Below, piece after piece: positions 12,501 to 27,500 of a stretch of DNA of 64,000 nt (positions are counted from its first letter, which is position 1; every line of letters starts with the position of its first letter). Source of the stretch: Baffinella frigidus (lineage: Eukaryota > Cryptophyceae > Cryptomonadales > Baffinellaceae); the NCBI GenBank assembly GCA_026770585.1, contig MU646684.1, positions 8,904 through 72,903 of the forward strand, written 5' to 3'. A program made the position numbers and the translations under genes. Below the pieces are notes generated by a model. That model had not been told where the DNA came from. It searched no databases and saw nothing but the letters and a program-made list of their open reading frames with translations.

Positions 12501-15500
12501 ACGTTGACCAGCGCCCACCACTCGGCGTCGTCCGGGTCATGATCGCTCGACGCCACATGGAAGTCCCCGCGCGAGACGTCGAAGCCATCTTGCAGGCTCC
12601 CGTCAATGTACAGCCGGTAGATGTCGGCCGAGACCTGGAGTGTGAGGATGTGCCAGCCCTCGCCAACCGCGCTCGCCGACACGGCGCTCGTGTCCACGCC
12701 CGCGACCGGCCGCACCAGACGCTGCTTGTCGAGGTACACGCCGATGCCGTGCCCCGAGCCACCGATGTCGTTGTCGCTCAACGCCCACCCACCCGCGCAC
12801 GGGGTGTTGAATCCCTCCGGCACGGCCGTGAAAAAGTGCGGCGGGCCGGGCGGGTAGGTGGTGCCGGGCGGGGCGGTGAACATGTAGCCAGCCTCGCGGG
12901 CGCCATCGGCCTCGACGAAGCGCACGGCGTCGTAGGGCAGCGACCGCACCTCGCCGGGCTCCCCGCTGTAGAGGCGGAGGTACCGGTTGAGCGCCAGGGG
13001 GGTGGGTGCCGGGAAGACGTGGTCGTTGGGCGACTGGACGAGGAGGGTCCTCCCGTCCGGAGAGACGAAGATGACAGGGCGCGAGACGCACGCGCCGCGC
13101 GCGTCGGAGAAGGTCTGCGCCACGCGCACGGCCATCACCACGGTGATCTCGTTGCGCGGGCGCACCAGGAGCCGGTTCGACTCCAGCGAGTCGTCGACGC
13201 CGTCGAACCGCACGAACCCGTTCATGTACAGCGGGCGCTGCGTGGCCACTGGCTGCGAGAACACGAAGGCGGGCTCGGTGCGCGTGCGCGGCGGCGAGAA
13301 GCGCGGCTTCCATTCGTTGACGTACTTGAGCCCTGGGAGGGGCGCGTCCGCCTCGACATCGAACGGCGAAGATCCATCCATCCAGAGCAGCGGCAGCGGC
13401 GACTGCAGCCCGAGGCGGTTCACCACCATCCCCCCGCTGTAGTCGAACGCGTTGGCGAGCGAGCTGCTTTGCCCGCGAACGCTGACCGTCACGGCCAGCC
13501 CATCGACGAGCTCTGCGGCGGGCGCGACACACGAGATGGAGCTCTCGGAGATCCAGCGCGTCTCGACGCAGGAGGTCTCGCCGATCATGGCCGTGGGCGT
13601 GTAGTCGTGCGACTCGAAGCGGCTGCCGAAGACTGTCACCGTGTTGCCTCCCCCGACCACCTGATCGTGGAGGCTCGTAAGGAATCTTTACGAGACGAGG
13701 CACGCCACCAAACATAATTGTAAGGAATTGGTCACGCCTAGAATCTCCAAAATCTAACTTGACAGCTCAAGCGGAGTCTGTCCGAGTCAAGATCGTTGAA
13801 TATTTCATGTTTCAGACTTAAGTGAAATGTCGAACCCCCCCTATCGTAGAACCGTGTATACCTGTCTGTACAGATATTTAAGTGGATAATGTACTCATAT
13901 GCTACGCAGACTGACTCAAACCAAACTCAAACAAGTTCAAACCACTCAAATCGGTTCGAAATTTCACGCAAAAACGCACAGGAAAACGACCAAGTGAACC
14001 GCGAGCGCACCTCGGCCGTGGGTTCGACAGCAGTGATGAGCGGCGGGGGGTAGTAGGTGAAGGAGTTGAGGGCCGTGTCGATGCCTTGCCAGAGCCTGAC
14101 GCGCACGTCGAGCCCCGTGCCCGTGCCCGGGCCCACCCGGCAGAGCAGCGAGGAGTCCGACTGCCAGGTGGTCTCGGCGCACGAGCTGTCGCCCACCAGC
14201 CCCTCCACGCCGCCGTCGATGTTCCCGCCGTCCGGCCCCTGCACGGAGAAGCGCGCCCCGTAGAGGGTGAGCCACCCGCCCGTCTGGCTGGGGTAGATGC
14301 CAGACTGCGCGACACCCGTCACCACCGGCGCGGCCGTGTAGTCCCAGGCCTTGGGGAGGATGTAGGGCACCCCCGCGATCACCACCTCAACGTCCAAATC
14401 CACTCCCGAGCCAGGCGGGACCCCGCACAGAAGCGACGAGTCGGAGATCCAGTCGAGGCCTGCGGCGAGACCGCGCTCGCTCGGCTTCAGGCACGCCTGC
14501 CTGCCCACCGTGCCTGTGATGGCGGCGAGCGGCGGCGTGGTGCCGAAGTTGGCGCCGTGCACGGTCAGGAATGGGAAGCCGTTGGGCGGGCCGTTGACCG
14601 GCGCGATGCCCGTGAGGTCCAGCACGTCGTAGTCCACCGCAGCGGCGACGATGTTGGAGGCTTGCCCCTCGACGGTCACCGAGAGCGCGTGGGCCTGGCC
14701 GGTTCCGGGGCGGAGGAGGCAGCCGAGGGAAGAGTCGGACGTCCACGCCGAGCAGTGAGTCGCAGTGCTCCCGATGAGCACTGTCTGGTTCTCGGCATCC
14801 GAGGGCCCGAACCCGCTGCCCAGCACCGTCATCACCACCCCTCCGATGGTCGGCCCGTTGGTCTGCACGAGGTACGACACGTTGGCCCCCACGGCGTGGC
14901 CAACGACAGGCGCCTGGTACTCGAGGAGGGTGGATCCTTCTCCGGTGAGACCCCAGCGAGAGGCAGCCACCGGCACGTGCCCGGTCCCGGCAGGCGTGCG
15001 GCACTCGACGGCCGTGTCAGAGAACCACGCGGCGCTGAGGCAGAGGGTGTTGCCCACCGTGATGCGGAAGTCCGCGGCAGCAGCCTCGCCGAAGTTGGTC
15101 CCGAGGAGGACCACCGCGTGCCCGCCCACCGTCGGCACGTCGTTCTGGAGGATGTCCGTGATCGAGGGCGCGTCGAAGACAGGGCCACCCTGGGCGGGAG
15201 TCACCACAGCTGCCCGGCGGCCGAGTTCCACTTTGAGGTAGTCGGTCGGGCCGCGTTCGGGCCCGAGCGAGCAGACAGCCGACGAGTCCGACACCCACAA
15301 GAGCGCGCCGCTGCTCTCGGCCATGATGCAGCTGCCCTCCACGGTGCCGTTCCCGCCCAGCCGGCTGAAGCGGTTGCTCCCGAAGTTGGAGCCGAAGACC
15401 GTGACGAAGCTCTGGATGTTGGGCGGGAGGTTGGCCGGCTTGACCGCGGAGATGGTGAGGCGGTCGAAGGTGAAGAGAGCGGCGGCGGTGGCAGACTCGA

Positions 15501-18500
15501 GGGAGATGTCAACGCTGACGTCGACGCCGCGGCCCCATCCGTACGGCGACGCGCACCGCAGGCTCACGTCGGACTCCCACACGGTGCTGGCGCAGGCCGT
15601 CCCGCCCACGCGCGCCACGGGCGTGTTGTCCACCATGCCGAAGTGCAACCCTGAGAAGGCGAGGCTGGCCCCGCCGAGCACAGGGGCGTTGGTCGCGTGC
15701 ACAGCGACAACCACCGGCTTGGGGCGGAAGGTGTATGCCCCCGGGAGAACGCCCTCCTGGCCAGAGACGGAGATTCGGACGGGTTTGTTCTGGCCGGTGC
15801 CCGGGCGCGTGACGCACGTCATGATACTGTCGGAGACCCAGCTTGTCAGGGCGCACTGAGTGTCGCCGACAGACGCCACGCCCGAGGGGTCGAAGCCGCC
15901 GAAGTTCTCGCCGTAGAGCGTGAGGGTGACCTCGTCGCCAGAGACGAACGGCGGGTGGAACGCGGGCTGCACGGCGAACACCGCCGGGGCATTGAACACG
16001 AACGCTCCTCCCACCGACCCTGTCACGGTCATGTCATACACGGTGGCGTTGGCCCCGAGCGGAATCGGCGGGAGAGCGAGAGCAGTCGAGATGGCCGCGG
16101 CGGCGCCCTGCCCCGAGGATGCGACCATCGAGACGGTGACCACCACTCCCTGGGCCAGCAGCCGCCGTGACCCGGACAGCGCGAGGACCGAGACGACGGA
16201 CATGTCTTCGACGTCGAGGCCCGTGGCCAACGCGATCGCTGCCAGCAGGTCCGAGGAGTGCCGATCCGTCCAGTCTGAGGGGGAGATGCCTCCGACGGCG
16301 AGAGAGAGCAGAGCGGTGCACGCGCTGACGTTGCCGAAGATCACGCACGTGCCGCCACGCCCTGTGCCGCCCGGCACCACTGATCGGATCGAGGTGTCTG
16401 AGAGCCACGTGGTGTCCACCGTCGTGGCGCCGATCGTCACGATGGGCAGCGACTCGAGGAACCCGAAGCCGGCGCCCATCACCGTCAGGTTGCTGCGCCC
16501 GACTGACGGGCTTTTCTTGGGGTCGACGTCGGTCACGCGCGGGAGGGTGAAGAGGAACGAGCGTTCGTGGTTGGAGGGGTCGAGGTGGGTGCTTTCGAGC
16601 CCGATTCCGTTCTCGAGGACCTTGACGCCGACCCTTGACTGCACGTTGCCCCAGACGGGCGCGACGCACCGCAGCTCCGTGGCCGATACCCACGCGGCAG
16701 TCTGCGTCACCACATACCCGGGGTGCCGGGCAGCCCAGGTCTTGGAGTAGAAGGAGCACTGGTAGAAGCGGGAGAAGGAGAAGCCGGTGCCGAGCACCGA
16801 GACGTTGAACCCCCCGCCGCGCGCGCCACGGTCGGGCACCAGCGCGTTCCAGGTGGTCGCGCGGTAGGGCACGCACCCGCCCGGCGCCAGGCTGCCGTTG
16901 CCTGAGCAGTACGGGTCCTGGATCACCACCGAAGAGGGTAAGGGCAGCGCGACGTTCTCGGAGGCCTCGATAATGGTGAGCGAACACTGGAAGGAACGCG
17001 GCTCCTGGAGGATTTCGTTGTCGATCAGCGGGACCGAGAAGTTCTTGAGGCCCATCTCGTCGTGCCCCCAGACAAGCACGCCCGAGGTGGCAATAAAGTC
17101 CACGCCCGGCAGCGCAGCGAAGGCAGCCTCCGAGTCCGTGAGGAGCGCGCGCTGCTGCTGGACAGTCAGGCCCGCGAAGCCGGCGCGAACGCGCCCGGGC
17201 ACCAGCGCGTGCCCCGCGGGGTGTGCGACACACGCGTACTCCACTGCGAGATAGCCGTCCGACGCGCGCGCGCGATCGACGCTGAGCCACGCGTACCCCT
17301 CCTGCTCCTGGACGACGTAGGGCGCGCCTGCGAAGGAGAGCGAGCCCCCGTCGGCACCCGCCGAGCAGTCGGCGATGGCCCACTTGAGGCAGAGCGCGCG
17401 CTGCACCAGCCACTGCTCGCGCGAGGCGAGCGTGCGGCCGAAGCCTACCACGTCCCCGAGATCGCCCTTGAAAAGAGGCTGCACGAATCCGAGGGTGGCG
17501 CGCCGCCCGATCTCCATCAGGCTCGCCCCTGCCTCCGCCGCCTCCCCGGGCGACGAGGAGGAGTCCTGCGTCACTTCGAGGAGGTAGCTCTTGTTGAAGC
17601 CGCGCTCGATGTTGCCGTCGACGTAGAGTTCGAAGCGCTCGGGGGTCACGACGAGTGTCAGCACGTGGAACCCGTCCACGGCCATCTCTTGGTTGGCGAT
17701 GTAGTTGGTCTGGGTGCCAACCACGGGCCGCACCAGCCGCCCGCCCTCCGCCAGGGACAGCCCCACGCCCTTGGCGGGGTCGGCGTAGAGGTCGTTGTCA
17801 CTCATGAGCCACCCGGCGCCCGTGGCGGCCTTGAGGCGCAGCACCATCAAGAGGGTCAGCTCGGTGCCGTTACGCAGGCTGTCGGCCGTGAGGAACGACG
17901 CGCCGGTGAAGGACAGGTGCGGCGGGGTGCTGGCCTGCGCGGGCACTCGCACTGGCTGGCCCGACACCTCGCTCTGCGTGAAGGTGCGCGGGTTGGTGCC
18001 CACGGGCGGGAGGCGAGACGCCCACGACTGGACAGTCGAGCAGGGCGCGCGCCCGATGGGGAAGACAGAGGCGTTCCACTGCGCCTGCAGCGCCGCCTCG
18101 CACTCGTTCATCACCATCGAGTCGTCAACTGTCGGGTCCATCCACATGAAGGGGGGCGCCGCCAATGCGTCGGTGGCCAGGCGTAGCGTGGCCACCGAGG
18201 CTGCCTCTGGCCGCATCGCGCAGTAGTGCAGCGAGGCGTCCGCGTTGGACGCGAAGGAGGGGTCAACAAGGTAGAAGCCTGGGGAGGAGGTGCGCCCCAC
18301 GGCCAAGTACTCCTCGCGGATGCTCTTGCACGTGGCTGACGACGCGCCCACCGAGACCGCCGCCGAGGAGTCTTGGCTCCCAGGCGCGCCGGTGTGCACG
18401 ACCACGTCGTGGAGTGCAGTAGGGAACACCGCGCGCGTGGCGCACCGCAGCGCGCTGTCGGACAGCCACACCACCTCCTCGCACCGCGTGTCGCCCACCG

Positions 18501-21500
18501 AGACCATGGGGTGTGTGTCAGCCTTGCCGAAGCCTGCCCCGATCACCGAGATCAGCGTGTTGCCCGCGACAGGGATGTAGGCCACGCCGCCCGTGAGCCC
18601 CCGCGCTGTCTCCAAGTGCGAGATCGCCGGCCGCTGGTAGTTGAAGCCTCCCGCTTGCGTCGCCACGCGCCCCGCGACGGTCACGGAGACGTCGAGAGCC
18701 GTGCCCGTGCCGCCGCCGAGGTTGCACGCGAGGCTCGAGTCTGAAGCCCAGAGCGTGGCCGTGCAGGCGGTCCCCCCCACGCGCACAGATGCCGACGAGC
18801 TGAAGGTGCCGAAGTACTGCCCGGTGACGGACATGGTGGTGTTGACATTGTTGTCGAAGGACGTGATGACGGGCGGCTCGTACTCGTACCCCCGCTCGGC
18901 GGTAGCAGTGAAGCGCCGCACCGAGACGGCGATGGTGAGCACCGAGCCTGACACTCCCGTCGGGACCAGCGCGCTGAGAGAGGAGTCGCTGATCCAGAGC
19001 GTCGACGCCGAGACTGTCCCTCCGAACGACACCATCGGCGTCCAGTCCGTGTACCCGAAGCCCACCTAGTTTAGGGTTGTGAATTTAGGGTTTAGGGTTC
19101 AGGGTTTAGGGCTTGGGGTTTGGGGTTTGGGGTTTAGGGTTTAGGGTTTAGGGTTCGGGGTTCGGGGTGTAGAGTAAGGTTAAGGGTTAAGGATTTAGGT
19201 TTAGGGTTTAGGGTTTAGGGTTTAGGGTTTAGGGTTCAAGGTTGAGGATTTAGGGTTTGGGGTGTAGGGCTCGGGGTTTAGGGGTGTAAGGTTCCCACCC
19301 CCACAAGCGTGACGTTATCGCCCATAGTGTTGATGACTTGCGGCTCGTCCTCGGCGATGCCGGCCACGTCCGGGTTGACGAAGAACACGAAGGGCACCGC
19401 CGAAGTGCCCGCCTGCGCGTCGACGGTCACCACCGGGAAGAAGGGCTCAGGCGTGTTGTTGTAGGCAACCGCAACGCACGTGAGGTTGGTGTCGCTCAGC
19501 CACGTGACGTTGACGCACGGCGCCCCGCCGAGGTCCACGCGGATCTTGTTGCGCGCGCAGACTCGGACGAGGGAGGCGTTGACGCCCGTGACGTTGGTGC
19601 ACGCCTCACTCTCACGCCACAGCCCGGAGGCCGTGTTGTCGAAGGGCCCGAAGTTGGAGCCCATGAGCGTCACGGTGGTCATGCCCACCATGGGCGCACA
19701 GTTGGGTTTCAGCGTCGTAATCTCCGGGGTATCGTAGGAGAAAACACCCTCTGCCGACGTCGGGAAGTCGCACCCGAAAGCACTGAGGGACGCGTGCATG
19801 CCAGCGCCCGTGCCCGGACCCAGCAAGCAGCTCAGCGAGGTCGCGCTCTCCCACACGGCGTTGGCGCACGTCTTGCCGCCAAGCGAGGCTTGAAACACAA
19901 CGCTGTCGCTGGTCTCGCCGAAGTGGCGCCCGAGCAGGTGCACGAGCGTAGTGGCCGCGGCCGGCCCGTTGGCGGGGCTCAGCGCCGTCACGGTGGGAAA
20001 CGTCACCAGAAACCCATCGTCCAGGACCGGCCACTCCTCGCCCAGGACCACCACCGACACGTTGAGCAGCCCCTCGGGGCCGGCACACGTGAGCGGCGCG
20101 GGAAGCGCGCACACCACCTCCTCGTCGCTGACCCACGTTGTCGAGGTGCAGGGCGCGCCGCCGACCAGCACCTCGATGTCTCCGCTGCTGGGTCCGAACC
20201 CAACACCCGAAATCGTGACGATCCCCTCACTCGAATTGCGCTGCACGACTGACGGTGTGATGAGAGGGGAGAGCGACAGGTTGGTGGGTGCGAGGTAGCG
20301 CAACGCTCCGTCGAGACGGGCAGTGCGCGCAGCCAGGACCAGGGAGACGTTGAGGCCATCCGCCTGCCGGCTGCGGCCAGCGGGCATCAGGCACGTGACG
20401 CTGCTGTCCGACACCCAGGCCGGTGAGTCGCAGGCCGAGACCCCGACCGTGATGCGCGGCATCGGCATCTCAGACACGAGGGAGAAGGGATCCACCACGA
20501 GCCCGGTCCCGAAGTTGGAGCCCAGGAGCGTGAGCATCTCGCCGCCCTGCGTCGAGAGGGCATCCGACGGCTCGATGCTGGTCACGTTGGGCGGCAGGAA
20601 CGTGAAGGTGTCTGACGCGGCCGCCGAGAGGATGGGCGTCGCGCCGCACAGGAGCGAGAAGGTGGCGGAGTCCGCGGCGTGCGGCCAGTGGGGCGTCAGG
20701 CACTGCACCAGGTCGTCGCGGACCATGCTTACCGGAGTGGTCGTGTTCAGCCCGAAGTCGCACGTGAAGCCACCCTGGCAGGAGCGGAAGCCCGCGCCAG
20801 CAACCGCGAGATCGCTCACCCCGACCGCGGCGAAGCTCGACAGCGAGAGAGACGTCCAGGCGTAGCCGAACGTGAAGTTCACGCTCGAGACTGCTCCGTT
20901 TGAGCAGAGGGCGATTCCGCTGGGCATGTGGCACATGCGCGTTGAACCCAGAGCACCCGGGAAGGCTTGGTAGAAGACAACCTCGGATTGCTCGATGAAG
21001 AAGAAGGCTTCCTGATCGCCGAGCCAGAGGGGCGGGCGGCACGAGAGCGACGCGGCGCTGATCACCACCGCGACTGCCTGCTCCATGTAGTCCCCGTCGG
21101 AGCACTGAGGCGTGGCGCACCACGTGCACGAGTAGTCGAGATCATGCTGGAACCCGGACCCGGTCACCGTGAGGTTGACGTCCACGGCGCCAGCAGAGCT
21201 GGAGCGCGGCGAGACAGTGATCCAGTGTTCGGCAGCCTGGATGCGCGAGGCGCCCGCCGCGCCGGAGAACAAGAGGGGGTTGGAGTCCAAGGGGTTGTGC
21301 AGCGCGTCGTCGAAGGTGATATCCAGATCGATCGCCTTGACGACTTCGGACCAGGAAGGGCTGAGGCACGCGAGAGCAGAGACGTTGAGCCACTCGGCAG
21401 TGGCGTTTGCCACCTCGGCGCCCGTGGTGCCGTTGGGCGTCACCGCGCGGAAGCTGCAGGAGTACACCCCCGCCTCCAGGAAGCCCTGCCCAGACACGAC

Positions 21501-24500
21501 CAACAAATCGCCCCCAGCGGTCGATACGCTGTCGACAGAGATGGCATGCCACTGGACATCGTCGGGCCCCGCGACGGAGACTTGCGTTGTCTGCTGTGCG
21601 CCGAGCGCCATGCCGTAGTTGGACATGAGGTTCAGGAGCTGGACGTCGAAAACGCGCGCGCCAGCCTCGTAGACCGAGTCGTCGGGCACGCCGAGGGAGA
21701 GGGTGCGGTCTGCGTCGTCGCCGTAGAAGAGCTCCCACCACCCGGTGCACCCAAGGGGGTCGTCAGGCGCGCACGCGTGGCAGTTGGAACACGCGTCCAG
21801 CTCCAACACGAGGTCGAGCCCGCCGGCCGGGGTGCATCCGGCAGGCACGCGGCGCCCGAAGAAGCTGCCGCACGCGGGTGATGCGCCGCTGGAGTTGTCT
21901 GCCGTGATCTTGAAGAAGACCATGCCCCAACCATCGAAGCCCCCCTCGCGGCGCAGCAGTACATCCACGTGGCCCTGGCCCTCGCGGGCCTCCACGGTTG
22001 CCGCGCTCAGCGTCAGGTTGCCCGCGCTCACGGTCAGGAGCGTGCAAGCAGCGATGCTGTTCTGCAGGCAGATCGACCGCTCCAGACGGTCCACCGCAAG
22101 CTGCTCCAGAGCGAGAGGGTAGACCAGCACCGTGGCCACATCTCCCTGGAACGCGACGGACGGGGCGTTCTGCGGAGTGTCGTGGCCTCCGCCCAGGCGG
22201 AGCGGGAGCGTGGGCGGGGGCGATGGCGCCACCGTCATGGTGCTCTCGTTGCCGTTGATGCGCAGCGTGAGGGACGTGTTGCGCACCAGCAGCGTGATGA
22301 GCGAGAAGTCGGCGCCAAGCTCGACCCCCGACGGCGCGAAGAGCGTGTGGTTGCCAGCCTTGGCGTACACGCGGCTGAACTCATCGACGAAGAGGCCGAA
22401 GCCCGAGTTGCCGTTGAGATCGCCGAGGAGCGCGCGCTCGGCGCTGTTGGCGCCCTGCACCCCCGCGCGCGCGAGCACCACCACCGTCGCCTCGTGTGTC
22501 TCCCGCACGCTGTTCGCCTGCAGCACCTCCGACACCTGCTCGAAGTGCACGTACTGCATGCCCGCAAGGCCCTCGGTAGGCTTGGTGGGCGCGTCGTTCT
22601 CGCCGGGCGTGAACTGCAAGTTAACAGCGCCCGTCCCGAGCCGCGACCGCCACTCGCTCACTGAGTGGATGCCGGTCGTGAGCGCGAAGGTGTCGCGGTC
22701 GTCGGAGCTGAGCCACACGGTCGGTTGGCCCCAGGGCCCGAGCACTGAATCCCAGTCGGGAAAGTAGGAGAAGTCACGGTAGAGCGTTCCTGACCCCTCT
22801 CCGCCCACGGGGCCCACAGTGACAGTGATGCCAAGGAAGGCTCCCTGGCCAGGCGCAACCTCACACGTGACCGACGAGTCGGAGACCCAGGCTTCGGTTA
22901 GGCACCGGGTGTTCCCGACGTGGACGGAGCGGAAGGCGTTGGAGTTGAAGAAGGCGCCCGTGACAGTGATGGTCCCGCCCGTGTCGCCGCGCACGTGTGT
23001 GTCGGTGGTCCAGCGTGTCACCACCGGCGGGCGCACGTACGCGAACGTAGGGAAGCTGGCCACGGCCCCATCAGTTGGCGCCACACTGTCCACTACCACC
23101 ACGGGCTTGACCGAGGCCTGGCCGCACGGCTGGAGGGCTGAGGCGACGCACGCGGGCACCACGCACGTGATGCTCGTGTCCGACGTCCAGCCGAACCCGG
23201 GGCATGCTGTCGCCCCCGCGCCCGAGGAAACGCCCATGCCCACCTCCCGCGCAGGAGCGCCCGTGGTCCCGAAGTTGACGCCGGACAGGGTGACCAGAGT
23301 CCCGCCCGTGGTCGGGCCCCGCAGCGGCACGACGGCAGATACCACGGGCGCGTCGAAGCGGAAGGCACCCGCGAGGGTCGCGGCCAGCGTGGGCGCCGCC
23401 GGAAGCGCGGTGGGAAGGATCCTGAGCGAGATGGCGTGGTCCTTGCCCGTGCCGGGCGCGACGACCATGCTCACGCTGGTGTCCGACACCCAGGACGGGT
23501 GCATCGCGGCAGAGGCGTCCACCATCGAAGAGGGGCGCGAGTCGACGAAGCCAAAGCACGCGCCGATGACGGTCACGTGCGCGCCCCCCTTGGCAGGCCC
23601 GTGCGCGAGGAGCGTCGAGGCGATGAGAGGCCCCCGCACATAGTCCAGCTGCCCCGTCAAGGGCAGCGATGCCAGCCCGCCCACCCGGACCGTGACCCCG
23701 CCCGAGGGCTGGAAGAGGCAGGCGCCGGAGGGGACGGAAGCGGTGCTTCCGTTGTTGGGAGGCGTCTCGCACACCACGTGCGAGTCGTTGAGCCACGTGC
23801 TGGTCAAGCACGCCTTGCCCCCCACAAAGATGGCGGGCGAGGGGTCTTGGAAGTCGAAGTTGTGGCCGACGACGGTGATGGTGGCGCCACCGGTGGTGAG
23901 AGACAGTGCGCGCGTGGCCGCGAGGCCGCGGCTGATCGCCAGGCTCGAGAGCGCCGCGTCGGCCACCAAGTGGCTCAGCTTCGGCGCATCGTAGCAGAAG
24001 CTGCCCACCGTGCCGTTCTCGACCTTGGAGTGGTTGCGCCCGGTGTCGAGGCGCGTCAGAGAGACGCGCGCCGCCACCATCTGCCCGCGCCCGGGCGGTG
24101 CGGAGTTGCACGCCAGCGAGGAGTCCGACACCCACCGGGCGCCAGGGCAGAGGGTGTCGCCAATCGAGATGGAGACTTGCGCAGGTTGCGAGGCTCCGAA
24201 GTCGCGTCCGAGGATCGTGACGGGACCTCCGGTGCCGAGGACCGGGCCGTGCTGCGGCTCGATCCCGAAGAGCGAGAGGTCGTTGTAGTTGATTGTCACG
24301 GGCGAGGCCGCCGCCCCGCCGCACGTGCCTTTCTCGTTCTTGCCCCAGCGCGAGACAGTCACAAGGTGGTCCTCGAGCGCCCCCGCGCGAACGTTGGCCG
24401 AGACTGACGAGTCGCTCGTCCACACAACCTGCAGCGTCTGGCTGTCTCCCACCTTCACCTGCAACGGAACCGGCCGCGTCGCCCCGAAGTTCCTGCCGAA

Positions 24501-27500
24501 GACAGTCACGTACCCGCCAGCCTTGTTGACCGCCACAGGGTTGACGCCCGAGACGCACGGCTCGTCGAAGACGAAGGCATCGGCGGCCGAGAGGGTGTTG
24601 CGGCCACGACGCAGCCCCACGTCGATGGAGAGGGCCAGGTCCGCGGGGCCCACCTGCATCTTCGTCACGCACTTCACCGAGGAGTCGCTAACCCATGCGT
24701 GGTTCGCCTGGATCCCGCCCAGCCTGCACACGACGCCCTCGCTGTCGGAGGCTCCGAAGTTGAAGCCCGAGACCGTGAGCGTGCTGCCGCCGACCGAGGG
24801 CCCGTTGTCGGGAGACATGCCCGCGAGGTACGGGCTGTCGAAGGTGAAGGGGAGCATGCCGGTGCTGTGCGCCACGTCATACACCGGCACGCGCACCGCC
24901 CCCGTCAGCGGCAGCGACAGCGGGACGGTCAGCGTGCAGAGGATCGAGGTGTCCGACACCCACCGCGAGGAGTTGCAGTCCTCGGCGCCGATGATGGCGA
25001 TGGGCGTGTTGTCCGCGAGGCCGAAGCCCGTGCCGAGGAGCGTGACAGTGCGCGTGCCAGCCACGACGAAATCGCCTGTGTGGGGGAGCACGTCGCGCAC
25101 GTAGGGCAGCGGGCGGTAGCGGAACGCGTCCTCCAAGAATCCGAAGATATTCGAGACGGACACGGACGCGGGCACGGATCGGTTGCCGTCCGCGAGGGTC
25201 GCGTATTCCTGCACGTCGCTCACGCACACCAGGCTCGTGTCCGAGATGTAGGTCACCGAGAGGCAATCCACGCCGTCGATCGCCACCACCGGGACCAGCG
25301 GCGCGCCCCCCGCCCCGACACCCGGGCCGAAGTTGGCGCCCGACACCGTGATGCTCATGCTCGTGCCCGAGACGTTGCGCGGGTTGCGCGGGACCACCGT
25401 GGAGACCCGCGGCGCGTCGTAGCTCATCGCCGCCACCAGCTCCGTCTCGTCGCCCGAGAGGGTGAGCGAGATGCTCTTGCCCACGCCCGTGCCCGGAGTG
25501 CTGACGACGACCTTGATCGACGAGTCAGACACCCACTGCGCGGCGGCGTCAGCCCCGTTGAACGACGCCTCGTACGGCGCTGAGTCAAAGCCGAAGCTGA
25601 GGCCCGTGATGGTGACCGTGCTCGCGGCCACGGCAGGCACGTTCGCGGGAGACACTGAGAGCGCGATCGGCGGTAGGTACTGGAACGCATACGCGCCCTG
25701 CACCCGCTCGATGCCCTCCCCAGCGTCCACGCCTTTGCCGAGCCGCAAGTACACCTGGTTGAGGCCGGTGGAGTCGTAGCCCCAGGCAGGCACGGCGCAC
25801 TCGAGGCGGGAGGGGCTGGTGACGTTGGCGGGCACGTTTGCCTCCTGCGCGCACACGTGCGTGCCCGCTCTCCTGTCCAGCCAGTCAAAGCTCTTCTCCG
25901 AGGTGCTCGAATCGCACGCCACGGGCGACGGCGCATACCACACGCAGTGGTAGTCGCCCGCGCCGGGGATGAAGTTGGTGCCGGAGACGGTCACGCGAAA
26001 GCCCCCGCCGCGCGGGCCCTGCGAGGGCGTCGCGGGCGCCGAGGCCGCCGTGCTCTCTATCCTCTCCCAGGTGGGGGACCCCGCGAGGAAGTTGTCCTCG
26101 ATCTGGATTTCGACGGAGCGCGCCCCCAGGATTGAGAACCCCACGAATTCGGAGTAGTGCTCCGAGATGGTGAGCGAGAGGGTGCGCGCGGGCGCGTCGA
26201 CCGTGTCGTCGTCGATGATCGGCACCGCGATCACCTTGTCGGAGCTGTCGCTGTGGTTCCACGTCACGTACCCGCTGGTCGCCACGTAGTCCGTGCCCGC
26301 GGAGGCCGAGCCGTCGGAGGTGGAGTAGAAGATGACAGCCGCGCCGTCGTCGCCCCCCTGGCGCGAGACCAGCACGCGCGCGAGCGTCGGCCGGTACCGC
26401 CCCTCCCACACCTCGCCCTCGCCCACCACCAGCGTGCTCGTCACCGCCAGCCGCGCCTGCCCCACCTTGACGAACCCCGACGTGGAAGGCAGCTTCGTGA
26501 CAGCCACGGTCGCCGTCCCCGGAATCGTGCCGAGCGCGTTGAGCGTGCCCACCATGCGCTCCGCGAGCTCGCCATTGCTGGACTGGAGCGCGACGGAGGC
26601 GTTGAGCGCGAGGGCCTCCGTCTCCGAGAGACTGGTGGCGCGCACCTGCACCTCGACCATGAGGTTGTCCGTGTAGACCAGCAGCCGCCGCGTCGCAAAG
26701 TTGCCCGTGTCGGTTAGCACCAGCTGCACCTGCACCACCTCCACCCCCAGCAGCTCCGCGATCGCCTGCCGCACCTGCGCGCGGATCTCGGAGGTCGCCG
26801 TGGCCAGCGACAGCCCCCCGAGCCGGAGCGTGAAGCTCAGTGCGGCGCATCCGTGCCGCCACCGGAGGCACATGGCGCGCTCGACTCCGCGGCGCTCCCT
26901 GTCGGAGAGGGTGGCGTTGAACACCACGAGCTCGGCCACGTCGCCGCGGAAGAATCCCGAGCCGCCGTCGAGGTTGACCACGCGCTCGAGAGCGTCCGGG
27001 TACGCGCCCAGCAGGAACGCCTTGCTCGAGCCGCCCGGGTTGGCACCCACCCGCCCGCACATGGGATCACCCACCGCGAACTTGGCCATCAGGTAGTCCT
27101 CGACCTGCTTCTCCTGCATCGCGGAGAGAGCTGCGTTCCACACCAGGATCTCCGCCACTTGGGCGTCCCACCCGGCGCCAAACACGTCCAAGACCGACGG
27201 CGAGCACCCCGCCGCGCCCAGGCCCGTCAACGACGCCACCGCGAAGCCCTCGAAGGATGCGTTGGCGACTGAGCCGAGGGGCGCGCCGTTGACGCGGACC
27301 GTGACACTTTCCCAGGAGGCGCAGGCGGGGCCAAGGCCGGTGGACCCGTTCGAGAACATGAGGGTCGCCTGGGGGTCGCTGAACGAGCAGGTGCCAGAGG
27401 TGCACTTGAAGACAGCCACCACGGCCATGGCGGCAGAGAAGTCGATGCCGGCAGGCTTGACGATCGCGGACCGGCCAGAGCCGAACTTGATGGCCGGGCG

